Of a stretch of 12,356 nucleotides of DNA, positions 6,650 to 12,263 are shown piece by piece (the first letter of the stretch is position 1; each line of letters begins with the position of its first letter). The position numbers and the translations under genes were made by a program. The stretch is from contig DLKK01000068.1 of NCBI GenBank assembly GCA_002478955.1, positions 12,775 through 25,130 of the forward strand, given 5' to 3'. The stretch comes from Treponema sp. UBA7590. Its GTDB lineage: Bacteria; Spirochaetota; Spirochaetia; Treponematales; Treponemataceae. Below the pieces are notes generated by a model, which made no database searches, was not told the origin of the DNA, and saw only the letters and a list, made by a program, of their open reading frames with translations.

Positions 6650-6882
6650 TAAATGCAAAAAAAATGTCGTTTGCAAACTGGACTGAATACGATGATTGGC
6701 TTGTAAAAAACTACGCAGAAAATTCTATTTTTAAAGTGAATGAAGTTAACGGAAAAATAGAAGTTGAATATTGCGACAAAAGCGAATTCCAGGAAGAAAT
6801 GAAGCGCGAAGATGAACAAAAAGCGCAGGCTGAAAAATCTGCTGAACTGGAAAAATCTGCTGCGCCTGTACAGAAAGCTTGA
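6646..6882 (+). CDS. Small hypothetical protein, charged C-terminal tail
   Basis: This 78-residue product is not recognised. The first 50 residues look foldable (SFANWTEYDDWLVKNYAE, then a strand-like IFKVNEVNGKIEVEYC). The tail from about residue 50 is strongly charged and helix-like (EFQEEMKREDEQKAQAEKSAELEKSAA). The tail is encoded partly by a 13-base direct repeat (6832-6844 and 6850-6862), giving EKSA twice with a six-residue period. The ATG overlaps the preceding stop (ATGA), supporting real translation, though Met7 (6664) could be the start instead. It is the last gene of the operon and stops 11 bases before the convergent transporter gene. No terminator is visible between them. Confidence 0.7.
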   Translation: MINAKKMSFANWTEYDDWLVKNYAENSIFKVNEVNGKIEVEYCDKSEFQEEMKREDEQKAQAEKSAELEKSAAPVQKA

Positions 6883-6893
6883 TCAAGTTCAGA

Positions 6894-7796
6894 CTAGTTT
6901 CCTGGAATCTCATCTTTTGAAGTTTTGTTGTTATAGAAAAAATTTAAAGTTGCCATTGAAAGAATTATTATGTAGCCAATAACGCTAAGAATATCAGGTT
7001 TTTGCCCCAGAATAAAAAATCCAAGGCTTGCTGAGAAAATAATCTGGCAGAAGTCGAATATTGAGATTTTTGCCGCTGGTGCATGGTAATATGCCGCAGT
7101 TATTGTGAATTGCCCTACTGCGGCTGAAAGTCCTGCAAGAAGCAGATAGATTGTCTGCATTCTTGTCATTGGCGTAAAATTAAAAATCATGTATGGAACC
7201 GCAAGCAGCGTTGAGAATGCACTGAAAAACAAGATTACAACCTTTCCGGAGCATTTTTGTTTTCCAAGTTTTCTTACGCACGCATATGCAAATCCGGCGC
7301 CAAAACCGCTGGCAACACCGGCAAGTGAAGGCAGTGTTTTTGAAAAGTCAAAAGAAGGTTTTGCCACAAGCATTGCGCCGCAGAATGCGGTTATGATTGC
7401 AAAAAGCGGAACAATCTTTATCTTCTCTTTTAAAAGCAAAAAGCAGAATAGAACTGTGTAAAACGGCGCCATTTTGTTCAAGATGCTTGCATCGGCAAGA
7501 ATCAAATGATCAATCGCATAGAAATTGCCGAAAATCCCGATTGAACCGGCTACCGAGCGCAACAGCAGAAACGGCCAGCTTTCTTTAGGAATCTTGTATT
7601 GCTCAATTCCGCCCTTGATAATTCCTGCAATGATTGAAAAAAAAGTGATTCCAAAAGCGACAATATTTCTGAAAAAAGTTTTCTGTACAAAAGGAACATT
7701 TCCGCTCAGCCTTACAAACAATGCCATCAATGCAAAACTGAAGGCTGAAAGCAGAATGTAGAAAACTCCTTTAAAATAATCCCTGTTTACTGACAT
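6894..7796 (-). CDS. EamA/DMT-family inner-membrane transporter
   Basis: The 300-residue product is an integral membrane protein with about ten hydrophobic helices arranged as two EamA repeats (about residues 8-145 and 155-290), the drug/metabolite transporter layout. The first repeat contains the typical FFRNIVAFGIT (about 41-51) and the helix-4 region YAIDHLILADASILNKMAPFYT (about 103-124). The second repeat ends with ISIFDFCQIIFSASLGFFILGQKP. The family moves small metabolites such as amino-acid-related compounds, nucleosides or nucleotide-sugars; substrate cannot be read from sequence. It lies nine bases downstream of the BI-1 gene on the same strand and is probably cotranscribed. No clear Shine-Dalgarno precedes the ATG, which also suggests translation coupled to the upstream gene. 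Confidence 0.88.
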   Translation of the reverse strand: MSVNRDYFKGVFYILLSAFSFALMALFVRLSGNVPFVQKTFFRNIVAFGITFFSIIAGIIKGGIEQYKIPKESWPFLLLRSVAGSIGIFGNFYAIDHLILADASILNKMAPFYTVLFCFLLLKEKIKIVPLFAIITAFCGAMLVAKPSFDFSKTLPSLAGVASGFGAGFAYACVRKLGKQKCSGKVVILFFSAFSTLLAVPYMIFNFTPMTRMQTIYLLLAGLSAAVGQFTITAAYYHAPAAKISIFDFCQIIFSASLGFFILGQKPDILSVIGYIIILSMATLNFFYNNKTSKDEIPGN

Positions 7797-7805
7797 TTTG
7801 AAGGT

Positions 7806-8510
7806 CTAATTGTTTCTTTTTCCAAAAAGTCTTAGCATAGAAAGGAAGATGTTTATAAAATCAAGATATAGTTCAAGTGCGCCAATGATTGAGGCTTTTC
7901 TGAAAATATCTGAATTTTCCGCGCGTTCGCTTACACGGACCATTTTTTGCGCATCATAAGCCGAAAGTCCTGTGAAAAGGACTACTGTAACAATAGAGAT
8001 AATCCAGTCAAAACGGTCCGAGCGTACAAAAAGATTGATTATTGATGCGATGATGACGCCAATCAGAGCCATGAAGAAATATCTTCCGAACGAAAGAATG
8101 TTCTGCTTTGTGAAAGTTCCATAAAGTGCCATTGCCGCAAACATTGCCGCACTTGTTGCAAAAATTGTAACGAGCGAAGAAAGCTGGTAAACAATAAAAA
8201 TTGAGGAAAGTGTCATTCCGTTCAAAACTGAATAAATGACAAACGCAACTGTTGCTCCAGCCGCAGAAATTTTTCCGATTGAAGCCGAAAGCCACCATAC
8301 AAGAACTATTTCTGCAATCGCCAGAACTGGAAATCCTATCTGAAAAAATCCGTAGGCTTGCTTTATGCCGATTGAGGCAATATATGTTGCTGTGCCAAAA
8401 GCTGTAAGTCCACTTATTACTAAAGCTAAAGCCATCCAGCCATAGGTTCTGGCAAGGAATTTGTTCTGTTCTTTTATCAAAGAAATTTGTGTTGAATTGG
8501 AATTTGTCAT
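7806..8510 (-). CDS. Bax inhibitor-1 / TMBIM family membrane protein (YccA/YetJ type)
   Basis: BI-1 family proteins are seven-helix membrane proteins. Bacterial YetJ is a pH-gated calcium leak channel, and YccA modulates the FtsH protease. The 234-residue product has the family's late signatures: LFTGLSAYDAQKM (about 178-190) and ALELYLDFINIFLSMLRLFG (about 211-230). Asp186 and Asp217 are probably the conserved acidic pair. Hydrophobic helices fill residues 25-180. The start is supported by GGAGGA on the minus strand (8514-8519) just ahead of the ATG. It is the first gene of a minus-strand pair with the EamA transporter and is transcribed away from the Mbeg1-like hydrolase. The shared spacer carries a 21-base palindrome that may regulate both directions. 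Confidence 0.92.
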   Translation of the reverse strand: MTNSNSTQISLIKEQNKFLARTYGWMALALVISGLTAFGTATYIASIGIKQAYGFFQIGFPVLAIAEIVLVWWLSASIGKISAAGATVAFVIYSVLNGMTLSSIFIVYQLSSLVTIFATSAAMFAAMALYGTFTKQNILSFGRYFFMALIGVIIASIINLFVRSDRFDWIISIVTVVLFTGLSAYDAQKMVRVSERAENSDIFRKASIIGALELYLDFINIFLSMLRLFGKRNN

Positions 8511-8522
8511 AAATCCTCCATG

Positions 8523-8543
8523 TTGTTATATTAAATATAACAA
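8523..8543. promoter_or_regulatory. Perfect palindrome in divergent promoter region (candidate operator)
   Basis: TTGTTATATT (8523-8532) and AATATAACAA (8534-8543) are exact reverse complements around a single central base, making a 10+1+10 palindrome in a 59-base spacer between divergent genes. TATATT and TATAAC, which resemble -10 boxes, occur inside it on both strands. No T-run follows and it is not between convergent genes, so a terminator is unlikely. A dimeric repressor site acting on both genes is the simplest reading. Confidence 0.6.
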
Positions 8544-8569
8544 ATATTTTCATTTAAGGACACAAATTT

Positions 8570-9757
8570 ATGGCGAATATTGAAGACTATATTAAATGGC
8601 GTGGCGATTTGCCCTTTGAGCAGTCTCCGTTTTGCAGGGTTGACGCTCTTGTTCTTTGCCAGATTTCTTATTTGAATTTTGACAGACTTTTGCCGGACTA
8701 CGATTTTGGCGTGGAGATGAAACTTTCTGAACTTGCGGAAATCTTTGAGAATTCCAGGGATTTTAAGAAACGCTCCGAGACCGGACTTTTAATCAACAGG
8801 AAAACCGCTCCGTTTTTTTTGCAGGTCGCAAGAACCCGACGTTTTGAAAATATCCGTATAACCGGTTACGTCTCCAAGATTGACTTGACTATAGAGGAGC
8901 AGTTCGCGGCGGCTTCGTACAAATTGCCGGACAGGACAAATTTCATCTGTTTCCGCGGAACTGATGATTCTATTGTCGGATGGAAGGAGGATTTTAATCT
9001 TGCCACGGAAAAGGAAGTTCCTGCCCAGAAAGATGCCGTTGAATATCTTGAAAAAGCCGCGAAAAACCTAAAAGGAAAAATTAGGATTGGCGGACATTCA
9101 AAAGGCGGAAACCTGGCGATGTATGCAAGCGCGGTTGTTGACAAGAAAATAAGCGAGCGGATTCTTTGCATATACAACAATGACGGACCTGGATTTTACG
9201 AGGCTAGGGTAAAGTCTCCGGAATTCGTGCGGATTGCGGATAAGGTTGAGTCTTTTTATCCTCAGTTTTCAATTGTGGGTATGCTTTTTCAGCACATAGG
9301 AAAACAGATTTTTGTTGAAAGCGATGAAATAGGTGTTATGCAGCATGATCCATTTTCGTGGCACATTATGGGAAACGATTTTATAATTCTTGAGAACAAT
9401 GATTACGGAAGCAAATTTTTCCATAACACGTTCAATGAATGGATTTCAAAGCTGGAACCGGCTCGCCGAGAGATTTTTGTTGACACAGTATTTAAGATAA
9501 TCGAGTCAACTGATGCAAAGACAAACACTGAGCTTGAACTGAATTTTGCCAGGAATTCAGTGAAAGTCCTTAAGGCAATCAATAAGCTTGACCCGGAAAT
9601 GCGTAAAATCTGCAAGGAGACGGTCATTGAATTTTTCAAGGCGGGACATTCCCAGCTTACAAAAGCGGACAAGGTAATAAAGCAGAAACTGGAGGAATCA
9701 TCGGAGCAGACAAAAAACATCCTGAAAAAAATAAAGGAAAAAATCTTTGGAAAATAA
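8570..9757 (+). CDS. Mbeg1-like (DUF2974) alpha/beta-hydrolase
   Basis: The 395-residue product belongs to the Mbeg1-like/DUF2974 group of lipase-like alpha/beta hydrolases, whose substrates are mostly unknown. Family marks are the N-terminus MANIEDYIKWRGDLPFEQSP, then FCRVDALVLCQISYL, then CFRGTDDSIVGWKEDFNLA (127-145). The nucleophile elbow is GGHSKGGNLAMYAS (174-187; Ser177), followed by NNDGPGF (203-209; Asp205). A histidine in QHDPFSWHI (258-266) is a plausible third member of the catalytic triad. The last 100 residues are helical and lysine-rich, ending in an amphipathic KKIKEKIFGK. There is no signal peptide, so it is probably cytosolic or membrane-associated. AAGGA (8556-8560) is the ribosome-binding site. 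It is monocistronic, closed by a hairpin terminator. Confidence 0.88.
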   Translation: MANIEDYIKWRGDLPFEQSPFCRVDALVLCQISYLNFDRLLPDYDFGVEMKLSELAEIFENSRDFKKRSETGLLINRKTAPFFLQVARTRRFENIRITGYVSKIDLTIEEQFAAASYKLPDRTNFICFRGTDDSIVGWKEDFNLATEKEVPAQKDAVEYLEKAAKNLKGKIRIGGHSKGGNLAMYASAVVDKKISERILCIYNNDGPGFYEARVKSPEFVRIADKVESFYPQFSIVGMLFQHIGKQIFVESDEIGVMQHDPFSWHIMGNDFIILENNDYGSKFFHNTFNEWISKLEPARREIFVDTVFKIIESTDAKTNTELELNFARNSVKVLKAINKLDPEMRKICKETVIEFFKAGHSQLTKADKVIKQKLEESSEQTKNILKKIKEKIFGK

Positions 9758-9793
9758 AAAAAATGCCGGAATATTTGTTCCGGCGTTTTTTTT
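9756..9793. terminator. Bidirectional intrinsic terminator between convergent genes
   Basis: GCCGGAA (9765-9771) pairs with TTCCGGC (9778-9784) around a six-base loop. It is flanked by an A-run on the left (9756-9763) and eight T's on the right (9786-9793). It can therefore end the hydrolase transcript on the plus strand and the outer-membrane protein transcript on the minus strand, although the latter gene's stop lies 28 bases before it. Confidence 0.88.
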
Positions 9794-9820
9794 CTGGTAT
9801 TTGACTTGGATTTTTTAGGG

Positions 9821-10489
9821 TTACCAGTTGAAAGAAATTCCTACAGTAAATGCATTATTTATAACATTGATTGAATCTACAGAATAATCTTTGTGATCAT
9901 CTTCTTTTGAATCATAAATAAAAAGTTTTTTAGAGAAATCATTTGTGATTCTGTAGCTTACAATAGGACTGACTCTTGATTTTGGAAGGAATTTTGCCTG
10001 AGTCTGGAACACAATACCGGCAGAACTACAGTAAGGAGCAGTCAACTCTGAAGAATCACTTTCCTTCTGGCGAGAATACATATTTATAATTCCAAGGTCT
10101 AATCCTGTGGTAACATTGAATCGGACAACTTTACCTAAGTCAAAGCCGACTGCAGGGCCGAGCAAAAAGTTCACGTGTGCTGCAACAGCTAAATCATCTG
10201 AGTCTACTTTTCCAAGAGTGTCTTCTTTTAATTCTGTTGTAAGACCTATACCTGTGTTAAAACCACCCATGAAACCAACGCTGAACCAGTCGTTGATTCC
10301 AAAAAGATGCCATGTCTGAACGTCAAATTCAAACATTCCAGATTTTGCAGTCATATCAAAATCGTCTTTTACCTTCATTTCTTCTGCGCTTCCGCCCATG
10401 CTAAGCTGGATGTCGCCTTTGTAGTTTTTTGCGAACGCAAAACCTGAAAACAAAGTTGCTGCAAGAATTAAGGAAATTATTTTTTTCAT
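9821..10489 (-). CDS. Secreted beta-barrel-like outer-membrane protein, unknown family
   Basis: The 222-residue product begins with a clear signal peptide: MKKI, a hydrophobic core ISLILAATLFSGF, and AFA before the mature Lys21, a signal peptidase I type site. There is no lipobox cysteine. The mature part alternates hydrophobic and polar residues, is rich in Gly, Asp, Ser and aromatics (WFSVGFMGGFNTGIGLTTEL, VGFDLGKVVRFNVTTGLDLG), and ends FTVGISFNW. A final strand closing on an aromatic residue is the usual barrel-assembly signal. I do not recognise a named family; size fits a small (8-10 strand) barrel such as the OmpW/OmpX type. The ATG is supported by CAGGAG (10495-10500, minus strand). 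Its promoter contains a nine-G run, suggesting length-dependent, phase-variable expression. It is probably monocistronic. Confidence 0.82.
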   Translation of the reverse strand: MKKIISLILAATLFSGFAFAKNYKGDIQLSMGGSAEEMKVKDDFDMTAKSGMFEFDVQTWHLFGINDWFSVGFMGGFNTGIGLTTELKEDTLGKVDSDDLAVAAHVNFLLGPAVGFDLGKVVRFNVTTGLDLGIINMYSRQKESDSSELTAPYCSSAGIVFQTQAKFLPKSRVSPIVSYRITNDFSKKLFIYDSKEDDHKDYSVDSINVINNAFTVGISFNW

Positions 10490-10516
10490 AAAAACTCCTG
10501 ATATAAAATAATACTG

Positions 10517-10546
10517 ATTTTACCCCCCCCCTAGTGGTTTGGTCAA
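10517..10546 (-). promoter_or_regulatory. Promoter of the outer-membrane protein gene with poly-G spacer
   Basis: Read on the minus strand, there is a -35 TTGACC (10546-10541), an 18-base spacer and a -10 TAAAAT (10522-10517). The half of the spacer next to the -10 is nine consecutive G's. Predicted transcription starts near 10510, just ahead of the CAGGAG ribosome-binding site. One G fewer would give the optimal 17-base spacing, so slippage should change promoter strength. An alternative -10 (TATTAT, 10513-10508) has no -35 at a usable distance. Confidence 0.65.
10523..10531 (-). repeat. Homopolymeric G tract (G9 on the minus strand, C9 on the plus strand)
   Basis: Nine uninterrupted C's on the plus strand. 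It is the only homopolymer of G or C this long in the window, in otherwise AT-rich intergenic DNA. Such tracts are prone to slipped-strand mispairing. Confidence 0.95.
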
Positions 10547-10579
10547 GCAATTTCATACGGGGCATTGTACGTAAACTAT

Positions 10580-10666
10580 CGAGTTTGCTTTGCAAACTCG
10601 CGGGGTGTCCCCGCTGGAAAGGATAGGCGAAAACCGTAGGTTTGAGACGAGGGGAAAACTGTCCCC
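10580..10666. repeat. Cluster of four short hairpins (candidate dispersed intergenic repeat or structured RNA)
   Basis: Four stem-loops follow each other. CGAGTTTGC/GCAAACTCG (10580-10588 with 10592-10600, loop TTT); CGGGG/CCCCG (10601-10605 with 10609-10613, loop TGT); AAACC/GGTTT (10631-10635 with 10639-10643, loop GTA); GGGG/CCCC (10651-10654 with 10663-10666). The block is richer in GC than its surroundings. It lies between the divergent promoters at 10517-10546 and 10718-10746, so neither predicted mRNA includes it. No coding sequence is apparent in 10547-10717. Confidence 0.55.
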
Positions 10667-10717
10667 GGCAAAAGTAGAAAAATCTTTTTCCTTTTTATTT
10701 TATGCTTTTGAAATTTT

Positions 10718-10746
10718 TTGACATTCTTGGCAAGGTGGGCGATAAT
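10718..10746 (+). promoter_or_regulatory. Near-consensus sigma70 promoter of the FHA/phosphatase/kinase unit
   Basis: A -35 TTGACA (10718-10723, full consensus), a 17-base spacer and a -10 GATAAT (10741-10746, one mismatch). T-rich DNA upstream (10685-10717) could act as an UP element. The predicted start near 10753 leaves a leader of under 20 bases, with GAGGA (10759-10763) as ribosome-binding site. Confidence 0.82.
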
Positions 10747-10769
10747 TAAATGATATTTGAGGAAAAAAA

Positions 10770-11114
10770 ATGGAAAATACAACTATTATCAATGAGTCGC
10801 CGGTCGGACGCCATCTGGAGCAGATTTCAGAATCTTCGCCGGCAGAATATCTGATGTTCAACAAAAAGAAAATTGAGCTTGTTGCAAAGATTACGCTTGG
10901 ACGCGAATACGACAACGACATTGTGATTGACAACAAGCTTGCAAGCCGGCACCACGCAGTTATCCAGAAAATCCGGGACGCATATTTTATAAAGGATGAA
11001 AAAAGCACGAACGGAACTTTTGTGAACGGCAGGCGGATTCCTGAGGGAAAATATTTCCGCCTTAACAAGGGCGACAAGATTACGATTGGCACGATGAATC
11101 TTGTTATCTCGTGA
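10770..11114 (+). CDS. Stand-alone FHA-domain protein
   Basis: FHA domains bind phosphothreonine and commonly read the output of Ser/Thr kinases. The 114-residue product is essentially one FHA domain (about residues 25-114) with a short N-terminal tail. All core binding motifs are present: GRE at 44-46, DIVID at 50-54, SRHHA at 59-63, KSTNGTF at 78-84 and VNG at 85-87. The tail carries a Thr-Thr pair (residues 4-5, in MENTTIINESP). This recalls the phosphorylated ETT segment of actinobacterial GarA/OdhI, where intramolecular binding switches the protein off; that comparison is inference. It has a strong promoter of its own and precedes a phosphoesterase gene by 61 bases and a kinase gene beyond that. 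There is no signal peptide or membrane helix, so it should be cytoplasmic. Confidence 0.9.
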   Translation: MENTTIINESPVGRHLEQISESSPAEYLMFNKKKIELVAKITLGREYDNDIVIDNKLASRHHAVIQKIRDAYFIKDEKSTNGTFVNGRRIPEGKYFRLNKGDKITIGTMNLVIS

Positions 11115-11175
11115 GTTGTGCGGAGGGCTTTTTGCCCGGTGTTTTGCGGATTTATATTTTTTTATGGGATTTTAG

Positions 11176-12216
11176 TTGAGCGAGAAACTTAAGTTATTTT
11201 TGGAAGACGATTCTGTTTTGTGCGAGCTGCCTGCGCATGATTATCTTTTTTCGATAGCGGATTCTGCGGCTTCTGTGCTGGAAAATGAGATTTGCTCTTA
11301 CCGGCCGGCGGCAGGTTCTGGCAGGCTGGGCGGATTGATTGATTTTTCTGGTGCGGAAAGCGCAAGATTGCCTTTAATCATTGTGCCGGATTTGCATGCG
11401 CGTGCTTATTTTTTGCGTAATATCTTGAATTTTACTTTGCCTGAATCTTTTGCGTTCTCAGAAATAAATGGAACAAAAAGGCTGGTTTCTGTTTTTCAGG
11501 CTCTGCAGGAGGACAAGGCAAGAATTGTTTTCGTGGGCGACCTTCTGCATTCGGAGTTGCGCGGGCGGTTGCGCTGGATGAATGCGCTGGATGATTTTGA
11601 CCGCGGAATTTATGACGGAAACGCTATGACCGAGGAGATGAGCGAGGGGTTGACCTTGCTTTCCATGATTATGGAGCTGAAAATCGCTTTTCCGGCGAAT
11701 GTGCATATATTGAAGGGAAATCACGAGAACATAATGAATGTGCGCGGGCCTGGCGATTATCCGTTCAGGAAATTTGCGAATGAAGGCGAGATGGTAAAGG
11801 ATTTTATGTCGATGGTTTACGGCGACGATGTGCTTATGGTCATCTCCTGTTTTGAACGGAATCTTCCGCTGGCTGCGGTTTTTCCTGAATGTGTAGTAAG
11901 TCACGCGGAACCTGTCAGAGCTTTTTCCCGCGATGAGATTATCTGTGGAATGGATTCTGACGAGGTTATTCTTGGGCTTACGTGGACAGAAAACAATGCC
12001 GCAAAAGAAGGAAGCGTAAAGAAAATGCTGGATTCGCTTACCGGAAATCCGCATGCGCTTTATTTTGGTGGCCACCGTCCGATTCAGGGAAATTATGCCT
12101 TGCGTCAGCACGGAAAATATGTCCAGATTCATAATCCCGACAGGCAGAATGTTGTTCTTGTCCATAAAGACAGGTCTGTTGACCTTGAAAGTGATATAGT
12201 TAAAGTTGGTGAATAA
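11176..12216 (+). CDS. PPP-like metallophosphoesterase (possible Ser/Thr phosphatase)
   Basis: The 346-residue product has the calcineurin-like/PPP metal-site motifs in order: PDLHAR (71-76; Asp72, His74), VGDLLHSE (120-127; Asp122), KGNHEN (180-185; Asn182, His183), VSHAEP (241-246; His243) and GGHRP (298-302; His300). The GDxVDRG element of true PPP phosphatases reads GDLLHSELRG, so the group is diverged. I propose the TTG at 11176 as start, with GGGA (11166-11169) six bases ahead; an ATG at 11164 in the same frame runs into TAG at 11173. About 65 residues precede the first metal motif and are of unknown role. Between an FHA gene and a kinase gene, protein dephosphorylation is a reasonable guess, but nucleotides or other phosphoesters are possible substrates. 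Confidence 0.85.
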   Translation: MSEKLKLFLEDDSVLCELPAHDYLFSIADSAASVLENEICSYRPAAGSGRLGGLIDFSGAESARLPLIIVPDLHARAYFLRNILNFTLPESFAFSEINGTKRLVSVFQALQEDKARIVFVGDLLHSELRGRLRWMNALDDFDRGIYDGNAMTEEMSEGLTLLSMIMELKIAFPANVHILKGNHENIMNVRGPGDYPFRKFANEGEMVKDFMSMVYGDDVLMVISCFERNLPLAAVFPECVVSHAEPVRAFSRDEIICGMDSDEVILGLTWTENNAAKEGSVKKMLDSLTGNPHALYFGGHRPIQGNYALRQHGKYVQIHNPDRQNVVLVHKDRSVDLESDIVKVGE

Positions 12217-12263
12217 ATATTTTTTTTACGGTAGAATGATTTAACAGTGTTTTGGGGGATAAA

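Noticed and set aside
6878..6887. CTTGATCAAG palindrome at the end of the small gene
   Set aside because: Ten bases, no loop and no T-run; too short to call a terminator or operator, and expected by chance at this frequency.
8008..8553. Open frame of 181 codons on the minus strand overlapping the BI-1 gene
   Set aside because: It is another frame of the BI-1 gene, with no family match and a composition rich in Cys, Trp and Asn, as expected of a shadow.
10560..10670. Integron attC site or CRISPR-like array in the hairpin cluster
   Set aside because: No GTTRRRY/RYYYAAC core sites were found, and the stems differ from one another, so there is no repeat-spacer pattern.
11125..11137. GGGC-TTTTT-GCCC hairpin between the FHA and phosphoesterase genes
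   Set aside because: Only four pairs and no T-run after the stem; not a convincing terminator, although it might slow transcription slightly.
11164..11175. ATG upstream of the phosphoesterase in the same frame
   Set aside because: It meets a TAG at 11173-11175 after three codons, so it cannot start this gene; the TTG at 11176 is used instead.
11458..12165. Open frame of 235 codons on the minus strand
   Set aside because: It is antisense to the phosphoesterase, which has a full set of metal-site motifs; the antisense product has no recognisable features.
12232..12237. TAGAAT as the -10 of a separate kinase promoter
   Set aside because: The best -35-like hexamer (TTGGTG, 12206-12211) is 20 bases away, too far for a confident promoter; cotranscription with the upstream genes is simpler.
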